Position numbers and translations under genes: made by a program. This document shows, piece by piece, positions 18,295 to 26,212 of a DNA stretch of 64,000 bases (positions are counted from its first letter, which is position 1; every line of letters starts with the position of its first letter). Location: assembly GCF_001662305.1 (NCBI RefSeq), contig NZ_BDEP01000007.1, positions 62,001-126,000 on the forward strand, written 5' to 3'. This DNA comes from Halomonas caseinilytica (GTDB lineage Bacteria > Pseudomonadota > Gammaproteobacteria > Pseudomonadales > Halomonadaceae). Below the pieces are notes generated by a model that saw only the letters and a program-made list of their open reading frames with translations, was not told where the DNA came from and ran no database searches.

Positions 18295-19896
18295 TCAGCC
18301 CTCCGCTGCCCGGCCCTTCTGCGGAAAGAGTCCGCGGGGGCGCTTCTGGATGAACAGGATGATGAACACGAGCACCACGATCTTGGCCAGCACCGCACCA
18401 GCCCAGGGCTCGAGGACCTGGTTGATGACGCCCAGCGACAGGCCGGCCACCAGGGTTCCCCAGAGATTCCCCACACCGCCGAACACCACCACCATGAAGG
18501 AGTCGATGATGTAGTTCTGGCCAAGGTTGGGGCCAACGTTGGTGAGCTGCGAGAGCGCCACCCCGGCCAGTCCCGCCACCCCGGAGCCCAGGGCGAAGGT
18601 CAGGATGTCCACTCGAGTGGCGCGGATGCCCATGGCGCGTGCCATGCTGCGGTTCTGGGTCACCGCCCGCACCTCCAGGCCCAGGCGGGTACGTCGCATC
18701 ACCAGCATCAGGACGGCGAACACCACCAGAGCGAAGCCCAGCACATAGAGGCGATTGAGAGTCAGCGAAAGACCCTCGTTGAGCATCAGCGAGCCGCTCA
18801 TCCACTCCGGCGTGACCACGGTACGGTTCTGCGGCGAGATCACCGTGCGCACCAGTTGTTGCAGGATCAGGCTGACACCAAAGGTGGCCAGCAGGGTCTC
18901 CAGCGGTCGTCCCTTGAGGAACTGGATGACACCTCGCTCGATGACCACTCCCGCCAGTGCCGCCACCAGAAAGCCAGCGGGAATCGACAGCAACAGCGCC
19001 AAGCCGGGCTGGCCGGGCAACAGTTGCTGCATGGCCCAGGTGGTGTAGGCACCGAGCATTATCAGCTCGCCATGGGCCATGTTGATCACCCCCATGACAC
19101 CGAAGGTGATCGCCAGGCCGATGGCCGCCAGCACCAGAACCGAGCCCAGAGAGAGGCCAAAGTAGAGCGTCTCCAGGCCCCGGTTGAGCGCCATCTTCTG
19201 CTCGATATCGGCCATGGCCGAGGTCGCGGCAGCGGCAAGCTCGGCATCCTCGCTGCGGCTGGCGGCATTCAGCGCCGAGCGTACCTGGGCATTGAGGCTG
19301 CCGCTCAAGGTCTCCACCGCTTCGACCTCGCCCGCTTCCAGGCGCTGAATGGACAGGGCCTGCTCGAGCAGGCGACGCACCTCGGCGTCCTCTTCACCGT
19401 CGATGACCGCCCGGATTGGCTCGACCAGGCCGGCATCGACAGCGCCAAGCAGCGCTCTGGCCGCCTCGCGACGCTCGGCGACCTCATCGGCATGCAGGTC
19501 GAGCACCGCCAACGCGCCCTGCAACTGGCCGCGCAGGGCATTGTTGATGCCGATGCGGTCAAGATCGCGGCGCGACATCTCGCCGGCGTCCTCGAAGCTC
19601 AGCGCATCGACCACCGGCCAGTTGCGGCCGCGATTCTCGACGACCACGACGAAACGGCCGGTGTTCTTGTGGCGCTGCAGCTGGCCGCCGAGCAGCGCCT
19701 CGAGCCAGCGGCGACTGCGCGCGTCGCCGCTTTCGATGATGGCCTCGATCGCCTCGCCCTTCTCGGCGTAGGAGGCGGTAGCGAGGGGATCCAGCAAAGC
19801 CTGGCCGGGATCGTCCTGCGCCTGAACAGCCAGCGGCAGGCCGCACAGCAGGCACAGGCACAGCAGGCCTGACAGGAAGCGTGGGAGCATCCTCAT
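18295..19896 (-). CDS. urtB: urea ABC transporter permease UrtB
   Basis: LivH-type permease with a long non-permease N-terminus, as is usual for UrtB. Start ATG 19896 has AGGA seven bases upstream; a second ATG lies at 19890. A signal peptide (FLSGLLCLCLLCGLPLAVQA) precedes about 200 polar residues predicted to be periplasmic. The permease domain then starts near residue 245, with LAITFGVMGVINMAHGELIMLGAY as its landmark (in part). Total 533 residues. The gap to urtA (253 bases) contains a structured repeat. Confidence 0.94.
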   Translation of the reverse strand: MRMLPRFLSGLLCLCLLCGLPLAVQAQDDPGQALLDPLATASYAEKGEAIEAIIESGDARSRRWLEALLGGQLQRHKNTGRFVVVVENRGRNWPVVDALSFEDAGEMSRRDLDRIGINNALRGQLQGALAVLDLHADEVAERREAARALLGAVDAGLVEPIRAVIDGEEDAEVRRLLEQALSIQRLEAGEVEAVETLSGSLNAQVRSALNAASRSEDAELAAAATSAMADIEQKMALNRGLETLYFGLSLGSVLVLAAIGLAITFGVMGVINMAHGELIMLGAYTTWAMQQLLPGQPGLALLLSIPAGFLVAALAGVVIERGVIQFLKGRPLETLLATFGVSLILQQLVRTVISPQNRTVVTPEWMSGSLMLNEGLSLTLNRLYVLGFALVVFAVLMLVMRRTRLGLEVRAVTQNRSMARAMGIRATRVDILTFALGSGVAGLAGVALSQLTNVGPNLGQNYIIDSFMVVVFGGVGNLWGTLVAGLSLGVINQVLEPWAGAVLAKIVVLVFIILFIQKRPRGLFPQKGRAAEG

Positions 19897-19989
19897 GGGC
19901 GTGTCCTGTATGAAGCAGGGAGATGACATGATCCATCGGACCGGCGTTCGCCAAGGCAATCGCTGTTGCCCGCAGCAAGGGGCGCCAGG

Positions 19990-20074
19990 GACAAGCCGAA
20001 GAGGAGGTCCGACGTCATGGATGACGTCGGTAGCGCCCAGGGATGGGTTCACAGCGCCTCCTCGCAGGCTTGTC
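19990..20074 (+). repeat. structured dispersed repeat, copy 1
   Basis: An 85-nt element in the urtA-urtB gap. GACAAGCC (19990-19997) pairs with GGCTTGTC (20067-20074). GAGGAGG (20001-20007) pairs with CCTCCTC (20057-20063). Inside is a hairpin CCGACGTCA (20009-20017) / TGACGTCGG (20022-20030), then CCCA/TGGG flanking a short loop. Copy 2 on the minus strand at 59797-59879 has the same layout and about 85 percent identity over the core by eye. Two pairs change in a compensatory way. Confidence 0.8.
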
Positions 20075-20149
20075 GACGGAACAGCCCCGAGCTACCGCGT
20101 TCTTCGATAGTCCAGGGTGTAGCCGGCCCTGTGGCAGTGACGAGGCTGA

Positions 20150-21472
20150 TTACTCCTGGGATGCCTCTTCCTCGGCCTGGCTGCCGCCGCAGCTACCGCG
20201 CACCACGTTGTAGTTGCCGCATTCCATGGGCTTGCGCCAGTCGCTGATCAGGTCCCTGGAGCCATCCAGATAGTCGGACCAGGCGTCGCCGGCCACGGTG
20301 GAAGGCGTCTTCCAGACGACGGAGAACTGGCCATTGTCCTGGATCTCGCCGATCAGCACCGGCTTGGTGATGTGGTGGTTGGGCATCATCGTCGCGTAGC
20401 CGCCCGAGAGGTTGGGCACCGAGACACCGACGATGGCCTCCTTGACCGCGTCCACCTCGGTGGTGCCTGCCTTGCGCACCGCCTCGGTCCACATGTTGAA
20501 GCCAATGTAGTGCGCTTCCATGGGATCGTTGGTCACCGCCATCTCGTCGCCGGTGTGCTCTATCCAGGCGTCGATGAAGTCGTAGTTGGCCTCGGTATCG
20601 ACGCTCATGAAGTAGTTCCAGGCGGCCAGATGGCCGACCAGCGGGCCGGTGTCGATGCCGGTGAGCTCCTGCTCGCCCACCGAGAAGGCGACGACCGGGA
20701 TGTCGGCGGCATCAATGCCCTGATTGCCAAGCTCGCGGTAGAATGGCACGTTGGCATCGCCGTTGATGGTGGAAACCACCGCGGTCTTTCTGCCCTCACT
20801 GCCGAAGGCCTTGATCTCGGAGACGATGTTCTGCCAGTCCGAGTGTCCGAAGGGCGTGTAGTTGACCATGATGTCCTCGTCGGATACGCCGAATTCGTTC
20901 TTCAGATAGGCCTCGAGGATCTTGTTGGTGGTACGCGGATAGACGTAGTCGGTGCCGGCCAGCACCCAGCGCTCGACGCCGACCTGATCATGCAGGTAAT
21001 TGACAGCAGGAATCGCCTGCTGGTTGGGCGCCGCCCCCGTGTAGAAAACGTTCTCGGAAGATTCCTCGCCCTCGTACTGCACCGGATAGAAGAGCAGGCC
21101 GTTGAGCTCCTCGACTACCGGTAGCACCGACTTGCGCGACACCGACGTCCAATTGCCGAAGATGACGTCAACCTTCTCCTGAGCGAGCAGTTCGCGGGCC
21201 TTCTCGGCAAACAGCGGCCAGTCGGAGGCGGGATCGACCACTACCGCTTCCAGTTCACGGCCCAGCAGGCCACCTTCCGCATTCTGCTGCTCGATCAGCA
21301 TCTCCACGGTGTCCTTGAGCACCGTTTCGCTGATCGCCATGGTGCCGGACAGGGAATGCAGGATGCCCACCTTGATGGGATCTTCCTCCGCCAGGGCAGG
21401 TGTGGCGACGGCCAGGTTCAATAATGGAGCGGCCAGCCAGTGAGGTCGCATGGCGGGACGACGTGAGGTCAT
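20150..21472 (-). CDS. urtA: urea ABC transporter substrate-binding protein UrtA
   Basis: Periplasmic urea-binding protein, 440 residues. The start at ATG 21472 follows AAGGAG by six bases. A signal peptide ends near ATPALA (about residue 28), then EEDPIKVGILHSLSGTMAISE. Family segments FGNWTSVSRKSVLPVVEE and LFYPVQYEGEESSENVFYTGA are present. The C-terminus carries a Cys pair (MECGNYNVVRGSCGG) seen in relatives, and an acidic tail. It is the first gene of the urt operon, behind a sigma-54 type promoter. Confidence 0.96.
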   Translation of the reverse strand: MTSRRPAMRPHWLAAPLLNLAVATPALAEEDPIKVGILHSLSGTMAISETVLKDTVEMLIEQQNAEGGLLGRELEAVVVDPASDWPLFAEKARELLAQEKVDVIFGNWTSVSRKSVLPVVEELNGLLFYPVQYEGEESSENVFYTGAAPNQQAIPAVNYLHDQVGVERWVLAGTDYVYPRTTNKILEAYLKNEFGVSDEDIMVNYTPFGHSDWQNIVSEIKAFGSEGRKTAVVSTINGDANVPFYRELGNQGIDAADIPVVAFSVGEQELTGIDTGPLVGHLAAWNYFMSVDTEANYDFIDAWIEHTGDEMAVTNDPMEAHYIGFNMWTEAVRKAGTTEVDAVKEAIVGVSVPNLSGGYATMMPNHHITKPVLIGEIQDNGQFSVVWKTPSTVAGDAWSDYLDGSRDLISDWRKPMECGNYNVVRGSCGGSQAEEEASQE

Positions 21473-21562
21473 GGTGATCTCCTTGCGATCCGGATCATTG
21501 TTATCGGAAGTCAGTGATCGACAGTCAGGGCATGCGCCGAGCGCACCCTGCCCGCAATCCTT

Positions 21563-21578
21563 TGCAAGGGTCGCGCCA
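21563..21578 (-). promoter_or_regulatory. sigma-54 type -24/-12 promoter before urtA
   Basis: Minus-strand TGGCGCGACCCTTGCA matches TGGCRCG-N4-TTGCW fully, with GG (21577-21576) and GC (21565-21564) ten bases apart. Predicted start is near 21552. Confidence 0.8.
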
Positions 21579-21716
21579 GAATCACCTTTCATGTGATTAT
21601 TGCTTTGATGTCAGGCCAATAGCGCGTCTCGCCACCTATCGCATCTTCTCGATGTGCTGCCTTGGTGCAGTCAACGAGCGGCCATTGCCTCGAATCAGTG
21701 CCCACATCGTCCGCTC

Positions 21717-21732
21717 TGCACCGCTACCGTGC
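21717..21732. promoter_or_regulatory. NtrC-like site upstream of urtA
   Basis: TGCAC-CGCTACC-GTGC, the GCAC-N7-GTGC arrangement of NtrC sites, centred about 170 bp upstream of the predicted urtA start. Partner half-sites (TGCACC on the minus strand) occur near 21655-21670. Confidence 0.55.
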
Positions 21733-21744
21733 GACCCATAACAA

Positions 21745-21779
21745 GACGGGGGGCACTGGCCATGCCAGTGCCCCCCGTC
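21745..21779 (-). terminator. terminator after tctA
   Basis: A perfect 16-bp stem (GACGGGGGGCACTGGC and its complement) with a 3-nt loop, 25 bases past the tctA stop. On the minus strand it is followed by TTGTTATG, a weak T-rich tail. Confidence 0.8.
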
Positions 21780-21803
21780 AGGGAATCGCCGGTACTGAAA
21801 GGT

Positions 21804-23330
21804 TCAGTCGCCTTCGGGACCTCCCGTCCCGGTAGCGACCTTCATCCGCCGACGCAGGATGGGCCCGACGATATAGGGCAGGATCAACCCCAGGCCGGCA
21901 AACACCCACAGGCCAATGGCCAGACCACTGTTCCAGAGCACGGTCCAGTCACCGTCGGAGATGTCCATGGCATGCCGCAGGTTCTTCTCCATCTCCGGCC
22001 CCAGCAACAAGCCAAGGATGACCGGCACCAGCGGGATCTCCAGCTTGCGCAGCACATAACCGGCAACGCCGAAGGCCACCATGAAGTAGAGGTCGAAGGT
22101 GGTATTGCTGATCGAGTAGATGCCGACAAAGGCGATCATGGTCACGATCGGCAACAGATACATCGGCGGTACCGACAGCAGCTTGACGAAAATCCCCACC
22201 AGCGGAATGTTGAGCACCAGCAGCAGGAAGTTGCCAATCAGCAACGCGGCGATGACGCCCCAGACGATGTCGGCGTTCTGGGTGAACATCAGCGGTCCGG
22301 GGGTGATGTTCAGCGAGATCAGCAGCGCCAGCAGCACGGCGGTGGTGCCGCTGCCCGGTACACCGAGGGTTAGCATGGGCACCAGGGCACCGCTGGAGGC
22401 ACCGTTGTTACCCGCCTCGGGGCCTGCGACGCCACGCGGGTCACCCTCGCCGAAATACCCCTTCTTGCCGACGACTTTCTTTTCCAGCGTATAGCCGATG
22501 AAACTGCCCAGCGAGGCGCCCGCCCCCGGCAGCACGCCGGCGATGAAGCCCAGGATGCCACCCCGGATGCTCGACGGCATGATCTCGCGAATGTCCTTCC
22601 AGGAAAGCGTCAGCTTGTTGACGGCCATCTTCTCCTTGCCGCCACCGGCCTTGTCCTCGATGAAGAACAACAACTCGGAGATGGCGAACAGCCCGACGAT
22701 GGCGATGATGAAATCCACCCCTTCGTAGAGTTCCAGCACGCCGAAGGTGTAACGCTGCACCCCGGTGGTATCGATGCCCACGGTGGCAATCATCAGGCCG
22801 ATGCAGGCCGCCACCACCGTCTTCATCGGGTTCTTGCCGGTAATGCCGCCCAGGGTCGCGAAGGCCAGCAGGAAGAGCGCGAAGTACTCGGCCGGGCCGA
22901 AGGTCAGGGCGAAATCGGCCAGCAAGGGAGCCAGCAGAATCAGGCCGATGGTGGCAATCAGGCTGCCCATGAAGGAGGCCACGGCAGAAATCGCCAGGGC
23001 TTCGGCGGCCTTGCCCTTCTTGGCCATCGGGTAGCCATCCAGGCAGGTCATCATTGCCGGTTCGTCACCGGGTATATTGAGCAGGATCGACGAGATGCGC
23101 CCACCATACATGGCACCCGCGTAGACCGCGGTGAGCATGATCATCGCGGTCTCAGGCTGCAGCCCCAGCGTGAAGGCCAGCGGAATCAGAATCGCCACGC
23201 CGTTGGCCGGCCCGAGGCCCGGCAGAGCGCCGATCAGGGTGCCGAGAAAGGCCCCCAGCAAGGCGAACATCAGGTTGTGCGGTGCCAGCGCGACCGCAAA
23301 ACCGTCCATCAGATAACCCAGAGTTTCCAT
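21804..23330 (-). CDS. tctA: tripartite tricarboxylate transporter large permease TctA
   Basis: The 12-segment permease of a TTT-family carboxylate importer, 508 residues from ATG 23330 (GGAGG seven bases upstream). Family motifs GTLIGALPGLGPANGVAILIP near the N-terminus (in part), NIPGDEPAMMTCLDGYPMA and the mirrored LTLGVPGSGTTAVLLA are present. The start overlaps the tctB stop by one base. Substrate is not determinable from sequence. Confidence 0.94.
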   Translation of the reverse strand: METLGYLMDGFAVALAPHNLMFALLGAFLGTLIGALPGLGPANGVAILIPLAFTLGLQPETAMIMLTAVYAGAMYGGRISSILLNIPGDEPAMMTCLDGYPMAKKGKAAEALAISAVASFMGSLIATIGLILLAPLLADFALTFGPAEYFALFLLAFATLGGITGKNPMKTVVAACIGLMIATVGIDTTGVQRYTFGVLELYEGVDFIIAIVGLFAISELLFFIEDKAGGGKEKMAVNKLTLSWKDIREIMPSSIRGGILGFIAGVLPGAGASLGSFIGYTLEKKVVGKKGYFGEGDPRGVAGPEAGNNGASSGALVPMLTLGVPGSGTTAVLLALLISLNITPGPLMFTQNADIVWGVIAALLIGNFLLLVLNIPLVGIFVKLLSVPPMYLLPIVTMIAFVGIYSISNTTFDLYFMVAFGVAGYVLRKLEIPLVPVILGLLLGPEMEKNLRHAMDISDGDWTVLWNSGLAIGLWVFAGLGLILPYIVGPILRRRMKVATGTGGPEGD

Positions 23331-23782
23331 CAGCCAACCTCCAGGAACGACAGCAGACCCAGCGGCAGCGCAAGGCCAAGGGCATAGTTGAATACCAGGA
23401 ACACCACCACGCCGGCCACGGCGCCGGTCACATAGGCCTTGGGCAGGGTCGCACCCATCCGCCAGCACAGCGTGCCGACTGCCAAGGTAGTGCTGATGAT
23501 GAAGCCCAATGGCTGCAGCAGGGCCGTGTAGAGCAACAGCACCACCACGGCAATGACCAGCTCGACGCCGGTACGGCTCCAGGGCCAGGCGTTGTCCGGG
23601 TCGGGCCGCACGATCAGGTAAAGGCTCGACACCGTCAGCACTGCCGCCAGCAGATAGGGAAAGGTCTCGGGACCGACAGCCTCGCTGCCGCCAAACGGTT
23701 CGGGAAACTGGGTCGCGCCCCAGCCGTACGCGACGGCCAGGACGATCATCAGAATACCGAAGATACGGTCATTGAAGGTCAT
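23330..23782 (-). CDS. tctB: tripartite tricarboxylate transporter small permease TctB
   Basis: A 150-residue, four-segment membrane protein of the TctB family, sandwiched between tctC and tctA as usual. ATG 23782 overlaps the tctC stop (TGATG); a GTG three bases earlier (23785) is an alternative. Segment pattern and the GPETFPYLLAAVLTVSSLYL stretch (in part) match TctB. Confidence 0.9.
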   Translation of the reverse strand: MTFNDRIFGILMIVLAVAYGWGATQFPEPFGGSEAVGPETFPYLLAAVLTVSSLYLIVRPDPDNAWPWSRTGVELVIAVVVLLLYTALLQPLGFIISTTLAVGTLCWRMGATLPKAYVTGAVAGVVVFLVFNYALGLALPLGLLSFLEVG

Positions 23783-24768
23783 CACTTGATCAACCCGATG
23801 TCCTTGGAGAGTGTCTCAATGTCATCGATCTGGTTCTTGACGAACGTCTCGAATTCACCGGCGCTCATGTGGAACGGCATCAGGCCGTTCTGCTTCATGA
23901 CGCTTTTCCACTCCTCGCTCTGGTAGATGGTGTCCATGGCATCGGTCCAGTACTCCTTGGCGTCGTCGGAGATATCGGCCGGCATGTAGAAGCCACGCCA
24001 GTTGGGACCGACGGCATCGATGCCCTGCTCCTTGGCGGTGGGGATGTCGCTGAACTCACCGGGCAGGCGTTCCTCGGAGAGCACCGCCAGCACCCGCAGG
24101 TCGCCCGACTCCATGAACCCCTGAGCCTCGGTGATGTCACCGGTGAAGGCATCGACGTGGCCGCCGACCACCTGGGTCATGGCCTCGCCGCCATTGTTGT
24201 AGGAGAGATAGGGAACTCGCGGCAGGTTCTCCACACCGGCGGCCTGAGCGGCAATCAGCACCTTGAGATGATCCCAGCCTCCCTTGGCGCTACCACCGGC
24301 GAACTTGACGCTGCGCGGGTCCTCCTTGAGCGCATCCATCAGTTCCGGCAGGTCGTCGTACTCGGAATCGTCGGACACGGCGATGATGCCGTAATCGGCC
24401 CCCAGAGCACCGATCCAGTTGACCATGTCGGCGTTCATGCCCGGGAATTGCCCTTGGGCCAGGCGCGTTGTCGTCGCCGTGGAAGCGGCCACCAGCAACT
24501 GGTCATCGCCGGCGCGCTTGCTGACGGTGTGCGCATAGGCCACGCCACCGCCGGCACCGGCCATGTTGATGGTCTGCACACTGGCCGGCACCAAGTCCAG
24601 ATCTTCCATGACCTTGCCGACACTGCGGCAGGTGAAGTCCCAGCCGCCACCCGGGTCGGCGGGCGCCAGGCATTCCATCTTGCCCTCCGGCTCGAAGGCC
24701 ATGGCAGAACTCGCGCCGGCCGTTAAGGCGACGACGGCGACAAAAGTGAGCGGCGTCTTGATGGACAT
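23782..24768 (-). CDS. tctC: tripartite tricarboxylate transporter substrate-binding protein TctC
   Basis: Periplasmic binding protein of 328 residues with a signal peptide ending SSAMA at about residue 24. Bug/TctC family landmarks are APADPGGGWDFTCR, NMAGAGGGVAYAHTV and the PNWRGFYMPADISDDA region near the C-terminus. First gene of tctCBA, divergent from the IclR-TctDE cassette, which probably controls it. Confidence 0.92.
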   Translation of the reverse strand: MSIKTPLTFVAVVALTAGASSAMAFEPEGKMECLAPADPGGGWDFTCRSVGKVMEDLDLVPASVQTINMAGAGGGVAYAHTVSKRAGDDQLLVAASTATTTRLAQGQFPGMNADMVNWIGALGADYGIIAVSDDSEYDDLPELMDALKEDPRSVKFAGGSAKGGWDHLKVLIAAQAAGVENLPRVPYLSYNNGGEAMTQVVGGHVDAFTGDITEAQGFMESGDLRVLAVLSEERLPGEFSDIPTAKEQGIDAVGPNWRGFYMPADISDDAKEYWTDAMDTIYQSEEWKSVMKQNGLMPFHMSAGEFETFVKNQIDDIETLSKDIGLIK

Positions 24769-24826
24769 TGTTGTTGTCCCCTGAGGTCAATGAAATGGAG
24801 ATCGCTTGAAGGACGCTGACGGCTAG

Positions 24827-24842
24827 CTTACAATTCTGTAAG
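24827..24842. promoter_or_regulatory. palindrome in the tctC / iclR-like divergent region
   Basis: CTTACA-ATTC-TGTAAG, a perfect 6+6 inverted repeat 59 bases upstream of tctC. A second small repeat GAAC-AAC-GTTC follows at 24846-24856. Either could be the operator for the IclR-like protein or the TctD-like response regulator. Confidence 0.5.
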
Positions 24843-24953
24843 GCAGAACAACGTTCCTTAGGATAGAAAGCTAGGCGTGACGCTCCGGCGGGTCAACGTC
24901 CTCCGAGGCAAATTGCGACCAAAGTTTAACCCCGTGAGACATAGAGGCATGGC

Positions 24954-25553
24954 ATGGCACAGGATCGCGTTGAAGCCGTCGAACGCGCCTTGACGGTACT
25001 CGAGGCCTTCGACTCACCCCAGGAGCACTTCACCCTCGCCGACCTGGCCCAGGCCACCGGTTTCTACAAGAGCACTCTGCTGCGCCTGCTCGGTTCGCTG
25101 GAACGCCACGATTATGTCCAGCGTGGCGCCGACGGACGCTGGCGCCTGGGCAGCAGCCCGTCGCGCCTGGCACGTCGGCATGCTCCTTCGCGCCAACTGG
25201 CCACGTGCATTCAGCCCCTGCTCGATCGACTGACGGCCGAAACCGGCGAAACCGCCGCCCTGCTGGAGGTCCAGCCAGGCATCGCCGAATGCCGGCTGGT
25301 CGCTCTGCCCGCTGCCGATCTGCGCCATGACCTCAGACCAGGACAACGCTGGGAAATCGCCACCCCCGAAGATCCCCGCCCATCGCTGCCGGGCGGCACC
25401 ATGGAATGTCATCTGCTGGAAGGCGATCCGCATGCCCCCTCGCTGTGGCTGACGCTTTCCGGGCCGGCGAGCCGACTCAGCCCGCAACGAGCGCGCCATG
25501 CGCTCGACAGCGCCGTGGCGCGGCTCCACAAGAGCAAGGAGGCGACACCATGA
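24954..25553 (+). CDS. short IclR-like transcriptional regulator
   Basis: Residues 1-65 form the IclR winged helix: VEAVERALTVLEAFDSPQEHFTLADLAQATGF then KSTLLRLLGSLERHDYVQRG (both in part), ending RWRLG. The remaining 130 residues only partly resemble the IclR effector domain (for example LLDRLTAETGETAALLEV). At 199 residues it is about 50-60 shorter than normal IclR proteins. Its stop overlaps the response regulator start (ATGA). It is divergent from tctC. Function as a DNA-binding regulator is likely; ligand binding is doubtful. Confidence 0.75.
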   Translation: MAQDRVEAVERALTVLEAFDSPQEHFTLADLAQATGFYKSTLLRLLGSLERHDYVQRGADGRWRLGSSPSRLARRHAPSRQLATCIQPLLDRLTAETGETAALLEVQPGIAECRLVALPAADLRHDLRPGQRWEIATPEDPRPSLPGGTMECHLLEGDPHAPSLWLTLSGPASRLSPQRARHALDSAVARLHKSKEATP

Positions 25554-26212
25554 CGGTACTGCTGGTGGAAGACGATCGCCTGCTGGCCGAAACCCTGGTG
25601 GATACCCTGCAACTCGAGGGGCATCAGGTTCGCCACCTGGCCGACGGCAGCGAAGCACGCAACCACCTGGACACACCGGATCATGGCCATGCCCTGATTC
25701 TGCTGGATCTCAATCTGCCCGGCTGCAGCGGTCTGGATGTGCTGGAAGTCCTGCGTCGACACGACCCCGACACCCCCGTACTGATCCTCACCGCACGTGG
25801 CGCCGTGGAGGATCGGGTACGCGGCCTGGATCTCGGTGCCGACGATTACCTCGCCAAGCCCTTCGCGCTGGACGAACTCGAGGCCAGGATTCGCGCCCTG
25901 CTGCGCCGCCGCGAACGTCACCAGGTGCTCCAGGTGGGCCCGCTGAGCTTCGATGGCCTGGCACAACGCTTCAGCCTCTCCGACACACCCCTTGCCTTAC
26001 CACCACGTGAACAGCGCCTGCTGGCCTGCCTGATGCGTCATGCCGGCGAGCCAGTGGACAAGGCACGGCTGGCCGAGGAAGCCTTCCAGGGCGAGCCCAT
26101 GGGCGACAATGCCATCGAGGTCTATGTCCACCGCCTGCGCAAGCGGCTGCACAATGACGGCATCGCTCTGCGCACGGTACGCGGCATCGGCTACCTGCTG
26201 GAGGCAACGTGA
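25550..26212 (+). CDS. OmpR-family response regulator, TctD-like
   Basis: A 220-residue response regulator. The receiver domain has the acidic pair (VEDD), phosphoacceptor Asp53 in LLDLNLPG and Lys103 in YLAKPF. A winged-helix output domain follows, with VYVHRLRKRLHNDG and TVRGIGYLL. GTGA overlap with the kinase gene and ATGA with the IclR-like gene. By position it should regulate tctCBA, as TctD does for citrate uptake. Confidence 0.9.
   Translation: MTVLLVEDDRLLAETLVDTLQLEGHQVRHLADGSEARNHLDTPDHGHALILLDLNLPGCSGLDVLEVLRRHDPDTPVLILTARGAVEDRVRGLDLGADDYLAKPFALDELEARIRALLRRRERHQVLQVGPLSFDGLAQRFSLSDTPLALPPREQRLLACLMRHAGEPVDKARLAEEAFQGEPMGDNAIEVYVHRLRKRLHNDGIALRTVRGIGYLLEAT

Larger units (their letters stand above)
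21473..21744 (-). promoter_or_regulatory. urtA control region
   Basis: Between urtA and the tctA terminator (21745-21779) there is no credible gene. The region holds a -24/-12 element (21563-21578), an adjoining AATCAC-N7-GTGATT inverted repeat (21580-21598) and an NtrC-like GCAC-N7-GTGC (21717-21732). The untranslated leader from the predicted start would be about 80 bases. Confidence 0.65.

Noticed and set aside
18061-19872. 603-codon plus-strand open frame opposite urtB
   Set aside because: Low-complexity Gln/His-rich translation and no ribosome site; it mirrors the codon bias of urtB.
19895-20247. Short open frames within structured repeat copy 1
   Set aside because: Similar peptides appear in copy 2, but this follows from DNA similarity; stems and compensatory changes explain conservation better than coding.
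21580-21598. AATCAC-N7-GTGATT as an NtrC site
   Set aside because: The spacing fits but the half-sites deviate and it touches the -24 element; the upstream GCAC-N7-GTGC is a better candidate. Kept only as a note in the urtA control region.
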